This document shows positions 7,726 to 17,841 of a stretch of DNA of 64,000 nucleotides, piece by piece. The DNA comes from Brassicibacter mesophilus. Lineage in GTDB: Bacteria; Bacillota; Clostridia; Tissierellales; Proteiniboraceae. The position numbers and the translations under genes were made by a program. The stretch covers positions 62,001 to 126,000 of the forward strand of contig NZ_JBNPXI010000011.1 of assembly GCF_050433385.1 (NCBI RefSeq), written 5' to 3'. The notes beneath the pieces are model-generated. The model ran no database searches and was not told where the DNA came from. It worked only from the letters and a program-made list of their open reading frames with translations. The stretch's first letter is position 1; each line of letters opens with the position of its first letter.

Positions 7726-10464
7726 TTATCTACAAATAACTATATAGCCTACATCATTTCTTCTTATTACATACAAGCTGTCTTTCTCCGATATCTCATT
7801 TATACTTACTGCTCGTCCATTTTTTATAAATAATGCTTCTGTAACATCTAGGTTTATCTCTGCGCTATTTACATTCCACTTGTCTCTAAATTCACTCCAG
7901 TCTTTTACTTCCTTAAGTGTTATGAAGTCGTTAGCTCTATCTATTGTCTTTATGCCGCTGGCCGATATCACTTGTCCTTTAGTTTTTCTATCTATGATAT
8001 CTATAGCTAAAACCATGTCGTTGTATTCTATAACATAGGCATAATCGTCATAGTAGTTACTCCTGTCCTTATCTTTAAGGAATCTGCTGTTTGTAAACTT
8101 TTCTACTGAGACTTCTTCTATATCACCATCTCTTGTATCAATTATCCATGTGTCTTCGCTTATGTTGAAATCTGCTTGTCTTGAAGAATAATCTATATCT
8201 GTTCCTTCTATTATATCGTAGTTGTCAAGTTCAAAGCCATACTGAGATATTTCGTCTATTCTTCCTCTATACACCACAAGTCCCATATCTGTTATTCCTT
8301 CTACAGATATCAGTGATGCTGTATAGTTTCCTGTGCCGTGTGACACTACAAACACATCATCATCTTCTTTTAGATTATATGGATGTATTAGCTTTCCATC
8401 TTTAATTATTATGGTACTATCATCAAAATACATCTCATTATAATCTACTTTAAGCTTTTTATCTCCGAAAGCTATGTCTTGTATAGAGTTATAGTATTTT
8501 TTCTCATATCCACTTTTAAATACTACCTTCAGCGCCTGTTCCTTACCAAAGCTATCAGCAGTGGCTATATATGCTTCCCTGCCTAAATAACTCTGCAATA
8601 ACTCCTTGCTTATCTTTCTTCCATTTATATAGATATTAGAATCATATCCTAAAGAAAGCTTTAAATCCTGAGTATTAGATTGCCACTTCGTATGATTATA
8701 TGTTGAGACGTTCTGCAATATGATCTCATTTCTGTTTGGATTGTATTGTCCTATGGTTCCTTTATATAAATTCGCTATCTGCCTATCTGGCTGTGCAATA
8801 TATGCTTTTATTGGCAAATTTCCTTCATATTGATCAAATTCTAATCTCAGTATGTCTCCTTCTTTTATGCCATTTATGCCAACGTTTGTATCATCCTTCA
8901 TAACTGGTGTAAATGAATCTATGACAAATTCATCTTGCTTCATATCGTCTAAAAGTGTCACTTTTCCATTTGTCTTATCCATATACAATACCTTACCTAT
9001 ATAGATTCTTTCACCTGGATGAATATATCCTTCTTCGCCTGTATCTATATATCCACTTATATCTACAACATTTCCATTGTTTACTTTTAATGTTACCTCT
9101 TGTCCATAAAGTAAGTCTTCAAGTTGTGCCCATTCCCCATTAACACTTACATTTACTCCCTCAGCTATTTTAAAACTATACAGCTTATCATGGTAGTCTT
9201 TTATTTTTACTTCGTTATTGTCTATAATTATATCTTCTATAAAGCCTTCAACTGTAGAAGTTTTATTCATAAGTCCTTCAACAAATACAACTTTTTCTCC
9301 TGGAGTTACATAATACTTAATATAATCATATTCATTTATATCTGGTGGCAGCGTCAGCTTTTCATTTTTATATGCAATAAACCCTTTGTCACCTGTATTG
9401 CTATCTGATTCCTGAACCTGTATAACAGTAGATGTACTGTCATCATTTTTTACTAAAAAAAACTTCTTTTTATTTGTTGTTCCATCTTTTGATTCGGTTA
9501 AGGAATCTATTCTTTCTACTATTCCTGTATTGATAATGTATCCTTGGTCATTTAATAACTCACTATGAATATTATCTAAGATCTTTGCCATTTCTGCTCT
9601 AGTTAGGGATGATGATGGCTTGAAGTCACCTTTATCATTGCCCTGCATAATTCCTTTTTGTAAAACTGCTTCTATTAATGGAAGGTTCTCTGTTTTTATC
9701 TGTCTCCAGTCATTAAGATTATAAAGCATTTGCTGTGCCTGTCCATTAATTGGTTGTAGCCCTATTGCTCTTGATACCCATACCGCTACTTCTTCTCTTT
9801 TTGCAGGCTTTTTCCATGTATAGTTTCTTTCTATTTTTTGCTTAAGCTGATTCTTAACGTTCCTAAGCTGTGCCGCAGTTAGATTTTCATTATCTTCGTA
9901 TGAAGTCATGCTTTTTTCTAACTGTAGGTCTGCATTATTCTTTTCACTCTCTGCTAATTTTTCTATGTAGTTAACTTCTTCTTGAGTTAGTATATTCCTG
10001 TTTATTGCAGTTTGTATATACCCATTACCCCAGTAATCTGAAGCTGTCAGTATCTTGTATCCTGCTGTATCGCTTTTATCTATGGCTTGCTCTCCTGCTA
10101 ACTGTGCATCTGATTCATGTCCTAATAAACGAACTATGAGCGTTAATGCTTCTTCTCTTGTAAGTGTGTTGTTTGGACTAAACTTATCTTGACCCATTCC
10201 TCTTATAATAGATAATGCACTCATCCTGTATATAGAGTCTTTTGCCCAGTGTTTTTTAATGTCTGTAAAGTTTACATTATTATAAAGCGCTTTGTAGTTC
10301 TGTACCCCATCATAGCTTATTGCTCCATTATATGTTTCGCCATAAACTACTGTTAATGGTGAAAAAACAACTGATATGATTAACACAGCTGTCAAAATGC
10401 AGGGACATGCTCTAAAAAGAGCAAATGTCCCCTGTCTGTTTATACTATTTAAATTTTTTCTCAT
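7726..10464 (-). CDS. S-layer-type protein with three N-terminal SLH domains
   Basis: The predicted protein has 912 residues: a long signal peptide ending around VYGET, three SLH domains at about 50-310 (FTDIKKHWAKDSIYR; SDYWGNGYIQTAINR; NLPLIEAVLQKGIMQG), then about 600 residues of repeated beta-rich modules with many Asp/Gly turns. The organisation of anchor first and body after is that of a classical S-layer protein, but I cannot show it is the major one. It starts with ATG after an AGGGGTG site and follows the giant TIG-repeat gene by only 10 bases, so the two are co-transcribed. An imperfect inverted repeat (10400-10433) lies inside the signal-peptide coding region and makes that leader unusually long and Cys-containing (FRACPC). 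Confidence 0.87.
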   Translation of the reverse strand: MRKNLNSINRQGTFALFRACPCILTAVLIISVVFSPLTVVYGETYNGAISYDGVQNYKALYNNVNFTDIKKHWAKDSIYRMSALSIIRGMGQDKFSPNNTLTREEALTLIVRLLGHESDAQLAGEQAIDKSDTAGYKILTASDYWGNGYIQTAINRNILTQEEVNYIEKLAESEKNNADLQLEKSMTSYEDNENLTAAQLRNVKNQLKQKIERNYTWKKPAKREEVAVWVSRAIGLQPINGQAQQMLYNLNDWRQIKTENLPLIEAVLQKGIMQGNDKGDFKPSSSLTRAEMAKILDNIHSELLNDQGYIINTGIVERIDSLTESKDGTTNKKKFFLVKNDDSTSTVIQVQESDSNTGDKGFIAYKNEKLTLPPDINEYDYIKYYVTPGEKVVFVEGLMNKTSTVEGFIEDIIIDNNEVKIKDYHDKLYSFKIAEGVNVSVNGEWAQLEDLLYGQEVTLKVNNGNVVDISGYIDTGEEGYIHPGERIYIGKVLYMDKTNGKVTLLDDMKQDEFVIDSFTPVMKDDTNVGINGIKEGDILRLEFDQYEGNLPIKAYIAQPDRQIANLYKGTIGQYNPNRNEIILQNVSTYNHTKWQSNTQDLKLSLGYDSNIYINGRKISKELLQSYLGREAYIATADSFGKEQALKVVFKSGYEKKYYNSIQDIAFGDKKLKVDYNEMYFDDSTIIIKDGKLIHPYNLKEDDDVFVVSHGTGNYTASLISVEGITDMGLVVYRGRIDEISQYGFELDNYDIIEGTDIDYSSRQADFNISEDTWIIDTRDGDIEEVSVEKFTNSRFLKDKDRSNYYDDYAYVIEYNDMVLAIDIIDRKTKGQVISASGIKTIDRANDFITLKEVKDWSEFRDKWNVNSAEINLDVTEALFIKNGRAVSINEISEKDSLYVIRRNDVGYIVICR
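10400..10433. repeat. Imperfect palindrome inside the signal-peptide coding region
   Basis: The arms AGGGACA-T-GCTCT and AGAGC-AAA-TGTCCC pair across a loop of about five bases. The element is in frame and encodes the GTFALFRACPC stretch of the leader of the 912-residue SLH protein. It resembles the short GGGACA-type palindromes dispersed in some clostridial genomes. No second copy was found in this window. Confidence 0.6.
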
Positions 10465-10474
10465 GTAAACACCC

Positions 10475-13400
10475 CTATTTTTTGTAGATAACTATGAACT
10501 TTCCATCTTCTGAAACTTCAGCTAATATTTGATAATTCTCTCTTAATGTTTGTAAATTATATCCTTCAGTTATTGCTGAATTATGTTCTTGAAGCTTGTT
10601 ATCTTGTGGAACATACCTTGCCATATAAAGCTTATCTTTTGCTAAGCCTTCTTTATCTACTTTTATGACTAAGCTTATACCATCTTTTATGCTTATTGCC
10701 TCACTATCTCTTCCTCTTTGGAGAACAAAGCTAACACCATAAGCTTGAGACTTTGCTTCTTCTTTTCTTGTAAGACCTTTAGTTAGCCTGCTTTTCTCAG
10801 CATTGTCAAGCTTTGTTAGAGTAATGATAACATTTGAGTCACTTTCGTTCTTACTTGTATTGAAATAAGTTGAGAACATCAAATTGTACATTGGCACACG
10901 CAGCATAATATCCTCAGTTTGTACATACACTCCGCCTCTTCCAGATTTTATGGCCGATATAGGTATGTTTATCTGTACTTTATTATACGACCTATATTTT
11001 GTATCTGTAAGGTCTATAGTGTACTCACTTCCATCGTATTTGCTCGGAAGGTCAATTGTAGCTGCACCATTTGAATAATTCAATACAGTTTCAGTTGTTT
11101 CATTTTGATCATACTTGTCATCACCTTTATCGTATTTGGACTTCAAGGTTGTAGCACTATCGTAGTCATACCCTAATGATTCTCCATGTTTATTTAGCGC
11201 CCATAGTTTGAAATAATATCTTGTATCTTCTTCAAGGTCTTTTAGATAGTATTCAAGATCTGTAGTCTCTCCTATAAACTTGTATTCATCCTTTGACCTT
11301 TTTTTCCCGAATATTTTATATCTCTCAGCCCCTGGAGTTTCATCCCATTTAAGCACTATTGACCTTTCATGTCCAGGAGTTGCTGTAAACCCAGAAGGAC
11401 TCTCTGGAACAGGTAGAATATATGTTATTCCATTTTTAAGAGTAGCTGAGCCTCCATCAGTGTTTTCAATTTTTATATCCTTAGTTCCCACTTCTCCTGC
11501 TGGAGTTATTATCTCTATGGTTCTCTCATCAATATAAGTAACCTCTTTGACTTCTGTGTCATCAATGTATACCTTTACTCCTTCCTTAAACTGTGCACCA
11601 CTAATTGTTACCTTATGACCACCAGTATTATGGACTTCATTTGGATTAACTCTAGTAATAGCTGGAGCTGAGTAGTATGTGAATCCACCTTCTAATAGTA
11701 CTTCTCCCATGGCAGATTCGTTTCTTATAAATACATCAACTGGCCCTAATATTTCACTTGGAGGAGTTATCACTACAAGTTTCTTATATGATGACTCTTC
11801 AACTACTACAGTAGCCTTTTTCGCTCCGATTCTTACTGTTACATTTCCTTCCCTAAAATCATTTCCTATTATTTCTATTCTTTCGCCTCCAGCTGCACTT
11901 CCGCTGTTTGGCTCAATATATTCAACAGTAGGCTTGCTTTCAGTAGGTCTGTATATATAGTAAGCCCTTGCTTGCTTTTCTCCTATTTTCGAAAGAGATG
12001 AATCTGCACTCTTACCGTCAGTATTCATAACTATTATTCTCAAAGGCTCATTTAGCTGGAATCCTGAACCATTAGGCGACCTTACTACTAGAGAATCGTC
12101 ATTAGGTCCTCTAGAAATAATCTCCGCTTCTTTGTTTTCTATAAATACTCTTGAACCTTTTCTAAAATCCTTACCATGAATCGTAAATACTAATCCACCT
12201 TGAACAGTTGACTCTACTACATAATAATCTATCTTGTCTGAATCCTTTCTATTTATTTCTCTTTTTGGATCTATGTCTGTTATTTCAGGATTACTTGCAG
12301 GATTTGTGATTATTATGCTGCCTTTTCCTTCTGCACCATCTCTATTTCTCAAAATAACATCAACCGGCTTTTCTTCTTCTGTCTCCATCGGTGGAGTTAC
12401 TGCCTCAACTTTTCCTGAATCTATATATCTAACCTCTGGAGATAGTCTTCTTGTCACTATAAGATTGCCATCTTTTACTTCAATCTTTATACCTTCAAGA
12501 CTTGAGCCTTGTGCTGATGTTGATAATAGAACTATTTTTGACTCTCCAGTATTGATTTTAAATGATGTTTTTTCTTCTTCATTAAGTAGTATAGATACAT
12601 TTTTATCTGCATTTTCGTCTGAACCATCATAGACAACTTTTATACTTCCTAGTATAACCTCTGCTCTTTTACCAACAAGCTCAGAGGAGTCTGATTCATT
12701 GCCAAAAGACACTTCAACGTCTATATTTTCTCCATATATAGGCTTTGTAGGATCGTCTGGTGTAGAAGGGGTGTCACTTTCATCTTTTTCTAAGTTTTTA
12801 ATAAATCCACTGCCTCGTATAACTATTTCTGTTCCTCCTTGCTTAGGTACCGCTGGAGGAGTAATACTAGTTATCTGCGGATTAGATTTCTCATAAGTAA
12901 ATGCCCCCTTAGCAACATATGCTCCTGCGTCTGGATTCACAACAGTCACATCTACCGCTCCACCCTCTTGAAACTCTGGAGTTATGGCTATTATCCTTCC
13001 ATGACTTGAGAATATAACTTCAACAGCTTCTTCCCATGCAAAGTACACTTTTGGTGCTATATCACCTTCGTCATACATCCCATTGCTATTGACATCCTTA
13101 TAGCGGAAATCTTCTCCGTCAATTACTACTCTAGTTCCTCCTGATGTTGTGCCTCTATTTGGATCTATACCTGTGATTTTAGGCTTACTTCCTGGCACTC
13201 GAAATGTAAATCCATCATCTATTGTTGCTGACCCTCCATCGTAGTTAACTATAGTTACAGGTACAGTCACCCTGTCTGTCACTTTTTCGTCTATAGGGTA
13301 GCTTGGAGTAGTTACTATGATCTCTGTTTCATCTGCTCCGAACCTCGGATTTATTCCTTTTTTCTCTCCAAAATATACTTCTATAACTGGTTCTCCCTTG

Positions 13401-16400
13401 CTCTTTATAAAGCCTTTCCCCTTGATTTTTACTATAGTACCTCCATCTCTAGTTCCTTCTTTTGGAGTTATATATATTATCTCTGGAGCGCTGTCTGGTT
13501 TCTGATACTCAAAGCCATTTTTAACTGTGTATCTTGATGTATCAGGATTTAAAACAGTTACATCTTTTTGACCAAGTGGAAGTCCGTCTGGTACCACTAG
13601 ATAGATTGTTCTGTCATCTACAACATAAACATCTGATATAACATTGCCGTCACTATCTGTTTTTGTTAATATTTCATCATTGTTAAAATATACTCTTGTT
13701 CCGTGTTTGCCATCCTCATCTGATGAATTTGGGTCAGGAACAACAAAGTCATCACCTTTAATTATCACTTTTGTTAAAGGTCCTCCATGGTCTGGTGCTA
13801 TTGTTGTAATAACAGGGTTCGTAAAAACTCTTGTGTAGGTATATTTACCTTCAGCAGTCCCTCCGTCGGGGTTTATAACCTGTAAGGTTTTTTCACCTGC
13901 TGTTCCTTTTGGTGTTGTAATTGTTACAACAACAGTATTGCTTCCATCAGTTGTTGTTCTTTCAATTTGATCTATTTCAGCAGCTTCTCCATCTAATGTT
14001 ACTAGAAGCAGTATGTTCTTTATGTCGTACTCAAAATCAGTACCTGTTATAACTACTTTTTCTCCGCCTTCAGTACTCCCTTTGTCAGGAACTATAGAAA
14101 TGATTTTAGGCTTTGTTTCTGGACTTCTATATTCAAAAGCATCGTTTATTCTATTTATACCTTTATCTGGATTTATTATAATTATATCTCTATATCCTCC
14201 ATTATCAGGTGCTACAGAAGGCATTATAACAGACATCTTTGTCCCCACTCTATCCTTTACTCCGTCTAATTTTATAAGCTTGTCATTTACTTCTTTTGTG
14301 ACCTCTATTACCTCTGCTCTATATTTTGAGATTGAGTCAGGATCTACTGTATGAAGACTCTGTATGTCTTTAGTAGATACACTCTTAGGTACTACATATA
14401 TTGTTGGATAAGCCAGAGTTGTCACTTCGTTTTCATCAACATATGCATTAACTAAAAACATTTCGCCGTTCATTGTTACCCTAGGATTTCTAATAACAAG
14501 TTCTCCATCATCTATAAAGTTAGTTGATCCATATGGTGGAAAAACTTCTTTTATAATTGGAGTACTAACATATTCAAATTGTCTTACTTCAATTTCTTTA
14601 TCTGTTACACCGTCTTGATTACGGAACTCATTTAAAGTCTTTGTCCTAGCTCCATCTTTATTCTGAACAATTACTGTAACTGCTCCTAGCTCCTTTATAT
14701 CTGGTGCTTTAACCTCAATTCTGTTTATAGTCTTTCCCATGTAAGAGCCTTCAAGAGTATCTACCGCAATCACCTGTGCTTGATTTTTGGGAACCATTAG
14801 CTCATCTAATGGCTTCTGTCCTTCTTTAAAAAAGTATACTTTCGCATCTGGTCTAAAATCATATCCATATATATACACTGTTTCTTGTGCTGCGGCTCTA
14901 GCCATTTTTAGATCATCATTTATTAATGGCATCGTGCTGCTTTTGTAATTATGCACCACTTTCAATTCAGGTGTACTTGGAACTGGCTTATATACATATT
15001 TCCTTGGTGACATCTCTTTTTCAGCATATTGGTCTATAATAGTTATTTTATCAGCAGCATCAATATACTGTGTTATTATCTCAACTGTTACATTGACAGG
15101 AGTATTCTCTCTAGGATTCAAGGCAATTTGAGGAGTTTTTACTCTAAGTATCTGATGCCCAGAATCTGGATTTATTATTGTCATATCATCAGGATCTAGT
15201 GTTCCATCATCGTTAATTATCTTGAACTCTGCAAGCTCTCCTCCAAAGTATACTTTGACTTTTCTAGTTCTTATGACGTTTACTTTATCATTTGTTCCTG
15301 GTTTCGGATAATCTGCTATTTCAGTACTTTCAAAAACTACTTCCTTTTTATCAGCAGAAAGTGTTACTGTATTTTCATCTGATACTACCTTTTCATCATC
15401 ATCTATTCTTGTTCTTTGAAAGTTAATTCCTGATATTGAAACTGTTTCACCTCCAGTTTCAAATCCTTCAGTAGGATTCATATCTATAACAACTAGAGAA
15501 TTTTCGACCTCTGTGTATCTATATCCATTTGCTAATACTCTTTGTCCATTATCTATTGGGTTTATAACCTTCACGTCAACTGACCCAATCTTAGTCGATG
15601 CAGGAGTCTTTGCTTTTAATACAGTAACACCATCCTTGCTCATTTCAGTATCAAGTTCAACTCCTGTAGCATATTTATCACCAAACAATATCTTCATGTC
15701 AGGATTAAGACTTGTACCTATTACTCTGACTTCAGTCCCTCCTAGCTTAGTTCCTGCATTAGGAGTTATTGCGGTTACTGTAAATTCTTTTGGAACAGGC
15801 AATACTTCTAACTCGTCAATAAGTGTTACCGCTGTTGAGTTATCAGTATTTACTACTTTTACATTTTGATACTTTGTAGTAGCTACCTGAGGAACGGTTA
15901 CTTCAATTAAGCTTGTATTAGTAGAAATAATTGAAGCCTCTTTCTCTCCATTTTCATCTCCTATATACACCTTTATATTTGACGGAAAATTTGTACCATT
16001 AATCCCTAGTTTAGCTCCAATGTTAACCTTAAGATTTGAAAGCTGAGTTATATCATGTTCTGCCAATGTAATGTTTCGGTTTTCTAAGAATGCTTCCCCT
16101 CCAAATTTATTTCTTATGGTAATTTTGTAAGTATCTCCGAATATGAAATTCTCTGGAAGCTTTGCTTTTATGTATCCTTCTTTTTGCGATATTACTTTCG
16201 CAGACATGGTGCTATTTGAACTTTCAAGCTCTACATATTCTTCTATGTTGTTTTGCTCTCCTGGAGCATTAAAATAAAAGCCGTATATTTCTATATATGT
16301 CTGTTTATCTCTTTTTGCTGTACCATCAGGATTTTTTATTACTTCACCGTTTGCATCTCTCATTATACTTATTTCGGTGTTTGTTATTATGTTTGTTATG

Positions 16401-16789
16401 CTTGGATCCTCTACGTAGTTAAATAATATGGAATCTGATCCCCAGCCATCTCTACCTACTATAAGATATGCCTGTCCTATAAATCCACCTGAAGGAGGAA
16501 GTTTAATCCTCATTTCTGTATCATTAATTGATAATATATCGCTTGTCTGTATTGTAGGATTTGAAGCTCCTCCATCTAATACGACCTGAACTTTATTTAT
16601 ATCATCTATTTTGCTGCCAAATCCAGTACCTGTTATCGTAACTACTTTACCATTCTTTTCTGAAACTTTGTCTGGTAATATTGTTTTAATATCCAGTTGG
16701 TCAGCAGCAAAGGCAGTAAAATTTTCAAGTGGAACAATAGTTATTGCCATTAATACTGCTAAGAATACACAGAACCTCTTTTTTATCAT
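10475..16789 (-). CDS. Giant exported IPT/TIG-repeat protein
   Basis: The predicted protein has about 2104 residues. After a signal peptide (IKKRFCVFLAVLMA... ending near FAA/DQ) there are roughly 12-13 IPT/TIG immunoglobulin-like repeats. Each starts with a motif like I..I.P..G...GG..V.I.G.(D/N)F and ends with V.NPDGG. A fibronectin type III domain lies at about 1790-1880 (ESPSGFTATPG to YDSATT), and a distinct C-terminal region of about 210 residues follows a DKGDDKYDQ linker. There is no SLH domain, LPXTG motif or obvious membrane anchor, so it may be held by the SLH proteins encoded downstream. The start is the ATG at 16789 with GGAGGG seven bases upstream. The open frame extends to 16843, but that would make the Shine-Dalgarno coding. 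It is first in the operon with the genes at 7726 and 6211. Function is unknown; adhesive fibre or S-layer-associated scaffold are reasonable guesses. Confidence 0.88.
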   Translation of the reverse strand: MIKKRFCVFLAVLMAITIVPLENFTAFAADQLDIKTILPDKVSEKNGKVVTITGTGFGSKIDDINKVQVVLDGGASNPTIQTSDILSINDTEMRIKLPPSGGFIGQAYLIVGRDGWGSDSILFNYVEDPSITNIITNTEISIMRDANGEVIKNPDGTAKRDKQTYIEIYGFYFNAPGEQNNIEEYVELESSNSTMSAKVISQKEGYIKAKLPENFIFGDTYKITIRNKFGGEAFLENRNITLAEHDITQLSNLKVNIGAKLGINGTNFPSNIKVYIGDENGEKEASIISTNTSLIEVTVPQVATTKYQNVKVVNTDNSTAVTLIDELEVLPVPKEFTVTAITPNAGTKLGGTEVRVIGTSLNPDMKILFGDKYATGVELDTEMSKDGVTVLKAKTPASTKIGSVDVKVINPIDNGQRVLANGYRYTEVENSLVVIDMNPTEGFETGGETVSISGINFQRTRIDDDEKVVSDENTVTLSADKKEVVFESTEIADYPKPGTNDKVNVIRTRKVKVYFGGELAEFKIINDDGTLDPDDMTIINPDSGHQILRVKTPQIALNPRENTPVNVTVEIITQYIDAADKITIIDQYAEKEMSPRKYVYKPVPSTPELKVVHNYKSSTMPLINDDLKMARAAAQETVYIYGYDFRPDAKVYFFKEGQKPLDELMVPKNQAQVIAVDTLEGSYMGKTINRIEVKAPDIKELGAVTVIVQNKDGARTKTLNEFRNQDGVTDKEIEVRQFEYVSTPIIKEVFPPYGSTNFIDDGELVIRNPRVTMNGEMFLVNAYVDENEVTTLAYPTIYVVPKSVSTKDIQSLHTVDPDSISKYRAEVIEVTKEVNDKLIKLDGVKDRVGTKMSVIMPSVAPDNGGYRDIIIINPDKGINRINDAFEYRSPETKPKIISIVPDKGSTEGGEKVVITGTDFEYDIKNILLLVTLDGEAAEIDQIERTTTDGSNTVVVTITTPKGTAGEKTLQVINPDGGTAEGKYTYTRVFTNPVITTIAPDHGGPLTKVIIKGDDFVVPDPNSSDEDGKHGTRVYFNNDEILTKTDSDGNVISDVYVVDDRTIYLVVPDGLPLGQKDVTVLNPDTSRYTVKNGFEYQKPDSAPEIIYITPKEGTRDGGTIVKIKGKGFIKSKGEPVIEVYFGEKKGINPRFGADETEIIVTTPSYPIDEKVTDRVTVPVTIVNYDGGSATIDDGFTFRVPGSKPKITGIDPNRGTTSGGTRVVIDGEDFRYKDVNSNGMYDEGDIAPKVYFAWEEAVEVIFSSHGRIIAITPEFQEGGAVDVTVVNPDAGAYVAKGAFTYEKSNPQITSITPPAVPKQGGTEIVIRGSGFIKNLEKDESDTPSTPDDPTKPIYGENIDVEVSFGNESDSSELVGKRAEVILGSIKVVYDGSDENADKNVSILLNEEEKTSFKINTGESKIVLLSTSAQGSSLEGIKIEVKDGNLIVTRRLSPEVRYIDSGKVEAVTPPMETEEEKPVDVILRNRDGAEGKGSIIITNPASNPEITDIDPKREINRKDSDKIDYYVVESTVQGGLVFTIHGKDFRKGSRVFIENKEAEIISRGPNDDSLVVRSPNGSGFQLNEPLRIIVMNTDGKSADSSLSKIGEKQARAYYIYRPTESKPTVEYIEPNSGSAAGGERIEIIGNDFREGNVTVRIGAKKATVVVEESSYKKLVVITPPSEILGPVDVFIRNESAMGEVLLEGGFTYYSAPAITRVNPNEVHNTGGHKVTISGAQFKEGVKVYIDDTEVKEVTYIDERTIEIITPAGEVGTKDIKIENTDGGSATLKNGITYILPVPESPSGFTATPGHERSIVLKWDETPGAERYKIFGKKRSKDEYKFIGETTDLEYYLKDLEEDTRYYFKLWALNKHGESLGYDYDSATTLKSKYDKGDDKYDQNETTETVLNYSNGAATIDLPSKYDGSEYTIDLTDTKYRSYNKVQINIPISAIKSGRGGVYVQTEDIMLRVPMYNLMFSTYFNTSKNESDSNVIITLTKLDNAEKSRLTKGLTRKEEAKSQAYGVSFVLQRGRDSEAISIKDGISLVIKVDKEGLAKDKLYMARYVPQDNKLQEHNSAITEGYNLQTLRENYQILAEVSEDGKFIVIYKK

Positions 16790-17140
16790 TTGCATTCCCT
16801 CCATCAAAATCAGTCTATTATGTAAATAAAAAAGTTCAACCAAATCTAATTTTTGAATATCGACTATTTATATTATCGACAAAATACTATTAATATTTAA
16901 ATTACAATATCATTACAAAACTTAATTACATCAATTATTCAACATTCATTATACTTATTCCTTCACAAATACGTCATATATTGATATTTTGTAATAGAAA
17001 AATTAACGATTCCTATTAATTCGACAATGTATACTCGTTATTTACTCTATTGTTAAAGCCAGTAACTTGTAACATAATTGAAATGTTTATTTATAAGAAC
17101 CTTTGATATAATCAAATTAAGTAATCAGGAGGTGTGAATA
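16790..17140. other. Intergenic region between divergent surface-protein genes
   Basis: An AT-rich spacer of about 350 bases separates the TIG operon (minus) from the small SLH gene (plus). It must hold the promoters for both. On the plus strand there is an extended -10 at 17104-17112. On the minus strand I could not identify a convincing -35/-10 pair. TTACAAT-like motifs occur several times here, as elsewhere in the AT-rich spacers, and I attach no function to them. Confidence 0.5.
17084..17112 (+). promoter_or_regulatory. Putative extended -10 promoter of the small SLH gene
   Basis: TGATATAAT at 17104-17112 fits an extended -10 (TGnTATAAT). The best -35 at the right distance is weak (TGTTTA, 17-base spacer). 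It lies about 28 bases before the ATG at 17141. Confidence 0.55.
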
Positions 17141-17716
17141 ATGCTAAAAAAAATAACAGCCCTTGTACTAGTATTCGTACTAGCATTTAGTTCTCTTGTT
17201 TTAGCTAAGGACTTAGGACAACAGCAAACTGAAGCAGCCCAGAGATTAGTAGCAATGAGTATATTAACAGGCTATGAGGATGGTTCTTTAAAGCTTGAAA
17301 ATAACATTACAAGAGCAGAATTTGCGGTCCTTGCAGTGAGAATTTTAAGCAAAGATAAGGACGTAGAAAAATATAAAGCAGACACAAAATTCAGCGATGT
17401 AAAAAAGGATAACTGGGCATCTGGATATGTAAATATAGCTGTAAAGGAAGGCTTAATAACAGGCTACGATGATGGTACATTTAAGCCTCAAAAAAACATT
17501 TCATATGCTGAAATCTTAGCTGTATTAGTTAGACTCTTAGGTTACGACGATACGCTTGACCCAAATGAAAAATGGCCTGTAAATTACTTAAAAAAATCTA
17601 CTGAGCTTGGTATAAATAAGGATATGGTAATAGCTGCAGGTTCACATGCTACTAGAGGCGATGTCGTACTTTTCATCGATAGAAGCTTAGTTATTAAGTT
17701 AGATAGAGAATATTAA
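17141..17716 (+). CDS. Small exported protein made almost entirely of SLH domains
   Basis: The protein has 191 residues: a signal peptide ending near VLA/KD, then three consecutive SLH repeats with no further domain (GYEDGSLKLENNITRAEF; SDVKKDNWASGYVNIAVKEG with GYDDGTFKPQ; and a third, weaker one ending near RGDVVLFIDRS). Such SLH-only proteins are expected to coat the wall polymer or pair with other SLH modules. The ribosome-binding site AGGAGG lies eight bases before the ATG. A strong terminator follows, so the gene is monocistronic. It is divergently oriented from the TIG/S-layer operon. Confidence 0.87.
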   Translation: MLKKITALVLVFVLAFSSLVLAKDLGQQQTEAAQRLVAMSILTGYEDGSLKLENNITRAEFAVLAVRILSKDKDVEKYKADTKFSDVKKDNWASGYVNIAVKEGLITGYDDGTFKPQKNISYAEILAVLVRLLGYDDTLDPNEKWPVNYLKKSTELGINKDMVIAAGSHATRGDVVLFIDRSLVIKLDREY

Positions 17717-17719
17717 TTT

Positions 17720-17767
17720 TAAAAAAGCCCATAGACTTGATATCTTGTCAAGCCTATGGGCTTTTTT
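17720..17767 (+). terminator. Terminator after the small SLH gene
   Basis: A long stem (GCCCATAGaCTTGA pairing with TCAAGcCTATGGGC) is followed by TTTTTT. It sits a few bases past the TAA at 17716. Confidence 0.92.
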
Positions 17768-17774
17768 CTGTATA

Positions 17775-17825
17775 TATATGCATTATTGAGCTATTACGTC
17801 AATATAATTAATTATAATGCATATA
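17775..17825 (+). repeat. 12-bp perfect inverted repeat in the leader of the amine oxidase gene
   Basis: TATATGCATTAT (17775-17786) and ATAATGCATATA (17814-17825) are exact reverse complements separated by 27 bases. The right arm abuts the AAGGGG ribosome-binding site of the gene starting at 17842. It could be an operator or an mRNA hairpin that modulates translation. Confidence 0.5.
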
Positions 17826-17841
17826 AAGGGGATGAAATATT

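Noticed and set aside
10884..16829. Plus-strand frames opposite the TIG-repeat gene, some over 110 codons
   Set aside because: They repeat with the TIG units on the other strand and carry no domain; they are shadows of repetitive coding sequence.
16860..17080. Recurrent TTACAAT/ATTGTAA-like motifs in spacers near SLH genes
   Set aside because: The spacers are so AT-rich that short motifs of this kind are expected by chance; spacing and orientation are not consistent.
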